From an uncultured Erysipelotrichaceae bacterium (lineage in GTDB: Bacteria; Bacillota_I; Bacilli_A; RF39; UBA660), in assembly GCA_951801995.1 (NCBI GenBank), contig CATOOY010000052.1:1-7755 (forward strand): 7,755 nt of DNA, given 5' to 3'. The notes beneath the pieces were generated by a model that did no database searches, was not told where the DNA came from, and saw only the letters and a program-made list of their open reading frames with translations. Every line of letters begins with the position of its first letter. The first letter of the stretch is position 1. Positions 5,822 through 7,755 of this stretch are shown here, piece by piece. A program made the position numbers and the translations under genes.

Positions 5822-7755
5822 ATGTTTGAAATAGTATCAAAATATAAACCAAGTGGAGACCAACCCCAAGCTATAGAAAAACTAGTAAAGGGAATAGAAA
5901 ACAAGGAAAAGCATCAAGTTTTATTGGGTGCCACAGGAACAGGAAAAACTTTTACTATTGCGAATGTTATAAAAGAAATAAATAAGCCTACTCTAGTACT
6001 TGCTCATAATAAGACACTAGCAGGACAACTGTATGCGGAATTAAAAGAATTATTTCCAAATAATCATGTAGAATATTTTGTTTCCTATTATGATTACTAT
6101 CAACCAGAAGCATATGTAGCCAAAACAGATACTTATATAGAAAAAGATGCATCCATTAATGATGAAATAGATGAACTTCGTCATTCTGCAACAGCATCCC
6201 TACTCTCTTCCAATGATGTAATTGTTGTCGCTTCCGTTTCCTGTATTTATGGAATTGGAGAAATAGAAGAATATGAAAAGAAAACAATAACATTAAAAGA
6301 AGGAGAAGAAATTAATAGAGACAAAGTATTAGAAAAATTAGTAGAAATGTATTATGAAAGAAATAATATGGATTTAAAAAGAGGATCCTTCAGAGTAAGA
6401 GGAGATATATTAGAAATAGTACCCATTTCTTGGCATGGGAAAGCCATACGAGTAGACTTTTTTGGAGACGAAATAGATAGAATATATGAATTCGATACAC
6501 TAAGTGGTTCTGTAATAAATGAGAAAAAAAGTATAACTATCTTTCCAGCAAGTCACTTTGTAACAAGTGAAGAAAAATTAAAAATAGCAATTGAAAATAT
6601 CAAAAAAGAATTAGAAGAAAGATTAACAGAATTCAAAAATAACAACAAATTATTAGAACATCAAAGATTAATGGAAAGAACAAATTATGATTTAGAAATG
6701 CTAGCTGAAACAGGTTTTTGTAGAGGTGTAGAAAATTATTCAAGACATCTAGCACTTAAAAAAGAAGGAGAAACCCCAACTACACTCATGGACTTTTTTA
6801 AAGATGACTATCTCTTAGTAATCGATGAATCCCATGTAACAATTCCACAAGTGAAAGCAATGTACAACGGTGATAGAGCAAGAAAAAGTGTTTTAGTAGA
6901 TTATGGTTTTAGACTTCCAAGCGCCCTAGATAATAGACCATTCACCTTTACAGAATTTGAAAAAAAAATAGATAATGTAATTTATGTATCAGCAACCCCA
7001 GGAGATTATGAAAAAGAAAAATCACAAAATATTGTAGAACAAATAATAAGACCAACAGGATTATTAGATCCAACAATAGAAGTAAAAAGTGTAAAAGGAC
7101 AAATAGATGATTTAGTAGAACAAATCATAATAAGAAAAGACAAAAATGAAAGAGTTTTAGTAACAACCCTAACTATCCGTATGGCAGAAGAATTAACAAA
7201 CTATTTAAAAAAATTAGATATAAAAGCATGCTATTTACACAATGAAGTAAAAACATTTGAAAGATTAAAAATTATTCGTGATTTACGCTTAGGAAAATAT
7301 GATGTTATTGTAGGAATAAACCTTTTACGTGAAGGAATCGATATCCCAGAAGTAAGTTTAATAGCTATTATGGATGCAGATAAACAAGGATTTTTACGTA
7401 GTGAAAGAAGTCTAATCCAAACCATAGGACGTGCAGCCCGTAATGCCAGTGGACATGTTATCATGTATGCAGAAGAAATAAGTGACGCAATGAATAAAGC
7501 AATAAAAGAAACAGAAAGAAGAAGATCAATACAAAAAGAATATAATGAAAAGCATAATATTATTCCAAAAACAGTTCAAAAAGAAATAAGAGATCTAATT
7601 AGTAATAATAAAGAAGAAGTAGAAAAAGTAGATACAAAGATGAGTAAAGAAGAAGAGAAAAAGCTTATTATCAAAATAGAAAAAGAAATGAAAGAAGCAG
7701 CAGCAAATCTAGATTTTGAAAGAGCAATGGAATTAAGAGATATTTTATTTGAAAT
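5822..7755 (+). CDS. uvrB: Excinuclease ABC subunit B (UvrB), C-terminus cut by window end
   Basis: UvrB is the DNA-damage-verifying helicase-like subunit of nucleotide excision repair. It is loaded by UvrA, opens the DNA around a lesion and recruits UvrC for incision. The frame is open for 644 codons to the window end, against about 660 in the family, so only a few residues are missing. Seen in order: Walker A GATGTGKT at 36-43; the Tyr-rich beta-hairpin YYDYYQPEAYV at 89-99 that clamps DNA; DESH (Walker B) at 335-338; VDYGFRLPSALDNRP; YVSATPGDYE; and helicase motif VI QTIGRAAR at 533-540. A C-terminal UVR motif runs from about 612 (EKEMKEAAANLDFERAMELR), which binds UvrA/UvrC. The ATG at 5822 has AAGGAGGT at 5810-5817, five bases ahead, a near-perfect ribosome site. 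It appears to be its own transcription unit start; uvrA commonly follows but lies outside the window. Confidence 0.97.
   Translation, partial: MFEIVSKYKPSGDQPQAIEKLVKGIENKEKHQVLLGATGTGKTFTIANVIKEINKPTLVLAHNKTLAGQLYAELKELFPNNHVEYFVSYYDYYQPEAYVAKTDTYIEKDASINDEIDELRHSATASLLSSNDVIVVASVSCIYGIGEIEEYEKKTITLKEGEEINRDKVLEKLVEMYYERNNMDLKRGSFRVRGDILEIVPISWHGKAIRVDFFGDEIDRIYEFDTLSGSVINEKKSITIFPASHFVTSEEKLKIAIENIKKELEERLTEFKNNNKLLEHQRLMERTNYDLEMLAETGFCRGVENYSRHLALKKEGETPTTLMDFFKDDYLLVIDESHVTIPQVKAMYNGDRARKSVLVDYGFRLPSALDNRPFTFTEFEKKIDNVIYVSATPGDYEKEKSQNIVEQIIRPTGLLDPTIEVKSVKGQIDDLVEQIIIRKDKNERVLVTTLTIRMAEELTNYLKKLDIKACYLHNEVKTFERLKIIRDLRLGKYDVIVGINLLREGIDIPEVSLIAIMDADKQGFLRSERSLIQTIGRAARNASGHVIMYAEEISDAMNKAIKETERRRSIQKEYNEKHNIIPKTVQKEIRDLISNNKEEVEKVDTKMSKEEEKKLIIKIEKEMKEAAANLDFERAMELRDILFE

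Overview
This is a strongly A+T-rich window from a low-GC Gram-positive bacterium (Bacillota). The evidence is the strong AGGAGG-type ribosome sites, the sigma-A-like promoters, the conserved gene order mnmG-rsmG-noc, and a nucleoid-occlusion (Noc) type ParB-family protein. Trp is written as TGG and TGA ends mnmG, so the standard bacterial code fits and a Mycoplasma-type code does not. The first gene carries a motif I associate, from memory, with large secreted proteins of uncultured gut Bacillota.

Layout. Positions 1-489 hold the 3' end of a gene that begins before the window: a surface-protein-like motif followed by a Lys/Tyr-rich, membrane-anchored tail. A near-consensus promoter inside its last codons drives mnmG (521-2395, tRNA wobble-uridine modification) and the overlapping rsmG (2382-3086, 16S rRNA m7G methyltransferase). 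A bidirectional terminator closes this operon and also ends the convergent minus-strand gene 3099-3572, a 157-aa protein I do not recognise. A divergent intergenic region carries a good promoter for noc (3762-5426), which ends at a rho-independent terminator. A gap of about 360 bases with no convincing gene follows. It contains an extended -10 promoter and a roughly 150-nt leader for uvrB (5822 to window end, missing only its extreme C-terminus).

The most interesting gene is noc. Its CTPase/DNA-binding core and its last ~45 residues look like Bacillus Noc, including three of four residues that set Noc rather than ParB site choice. However, the N-terminal membrane-targeting helix of Bacillus Noc is absent, and about 300 residues of Asn/Gln/Pro/Ser/Thr-rich linker sit between the DNA-binding domain and the C-terminal dimerisation domain. 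An in-frame ATG with a strong Shine-Dalgarno lies near the start of that linker and could yield a shorter isoform without the DNA-binding domain.

The neighbourhood is a rearranged version of the Bacillus mnmE-mnmG-rsmG-noc-parA-parB region. Neither mnmE, parA nor a second parB is visible; the surface-protein gene, the unknown minus-strand gene and uvrB occupy the flanks instead. The RNA-modification genes, chromosome-organisation gene and excision-repair gene look like three separate transcription units.
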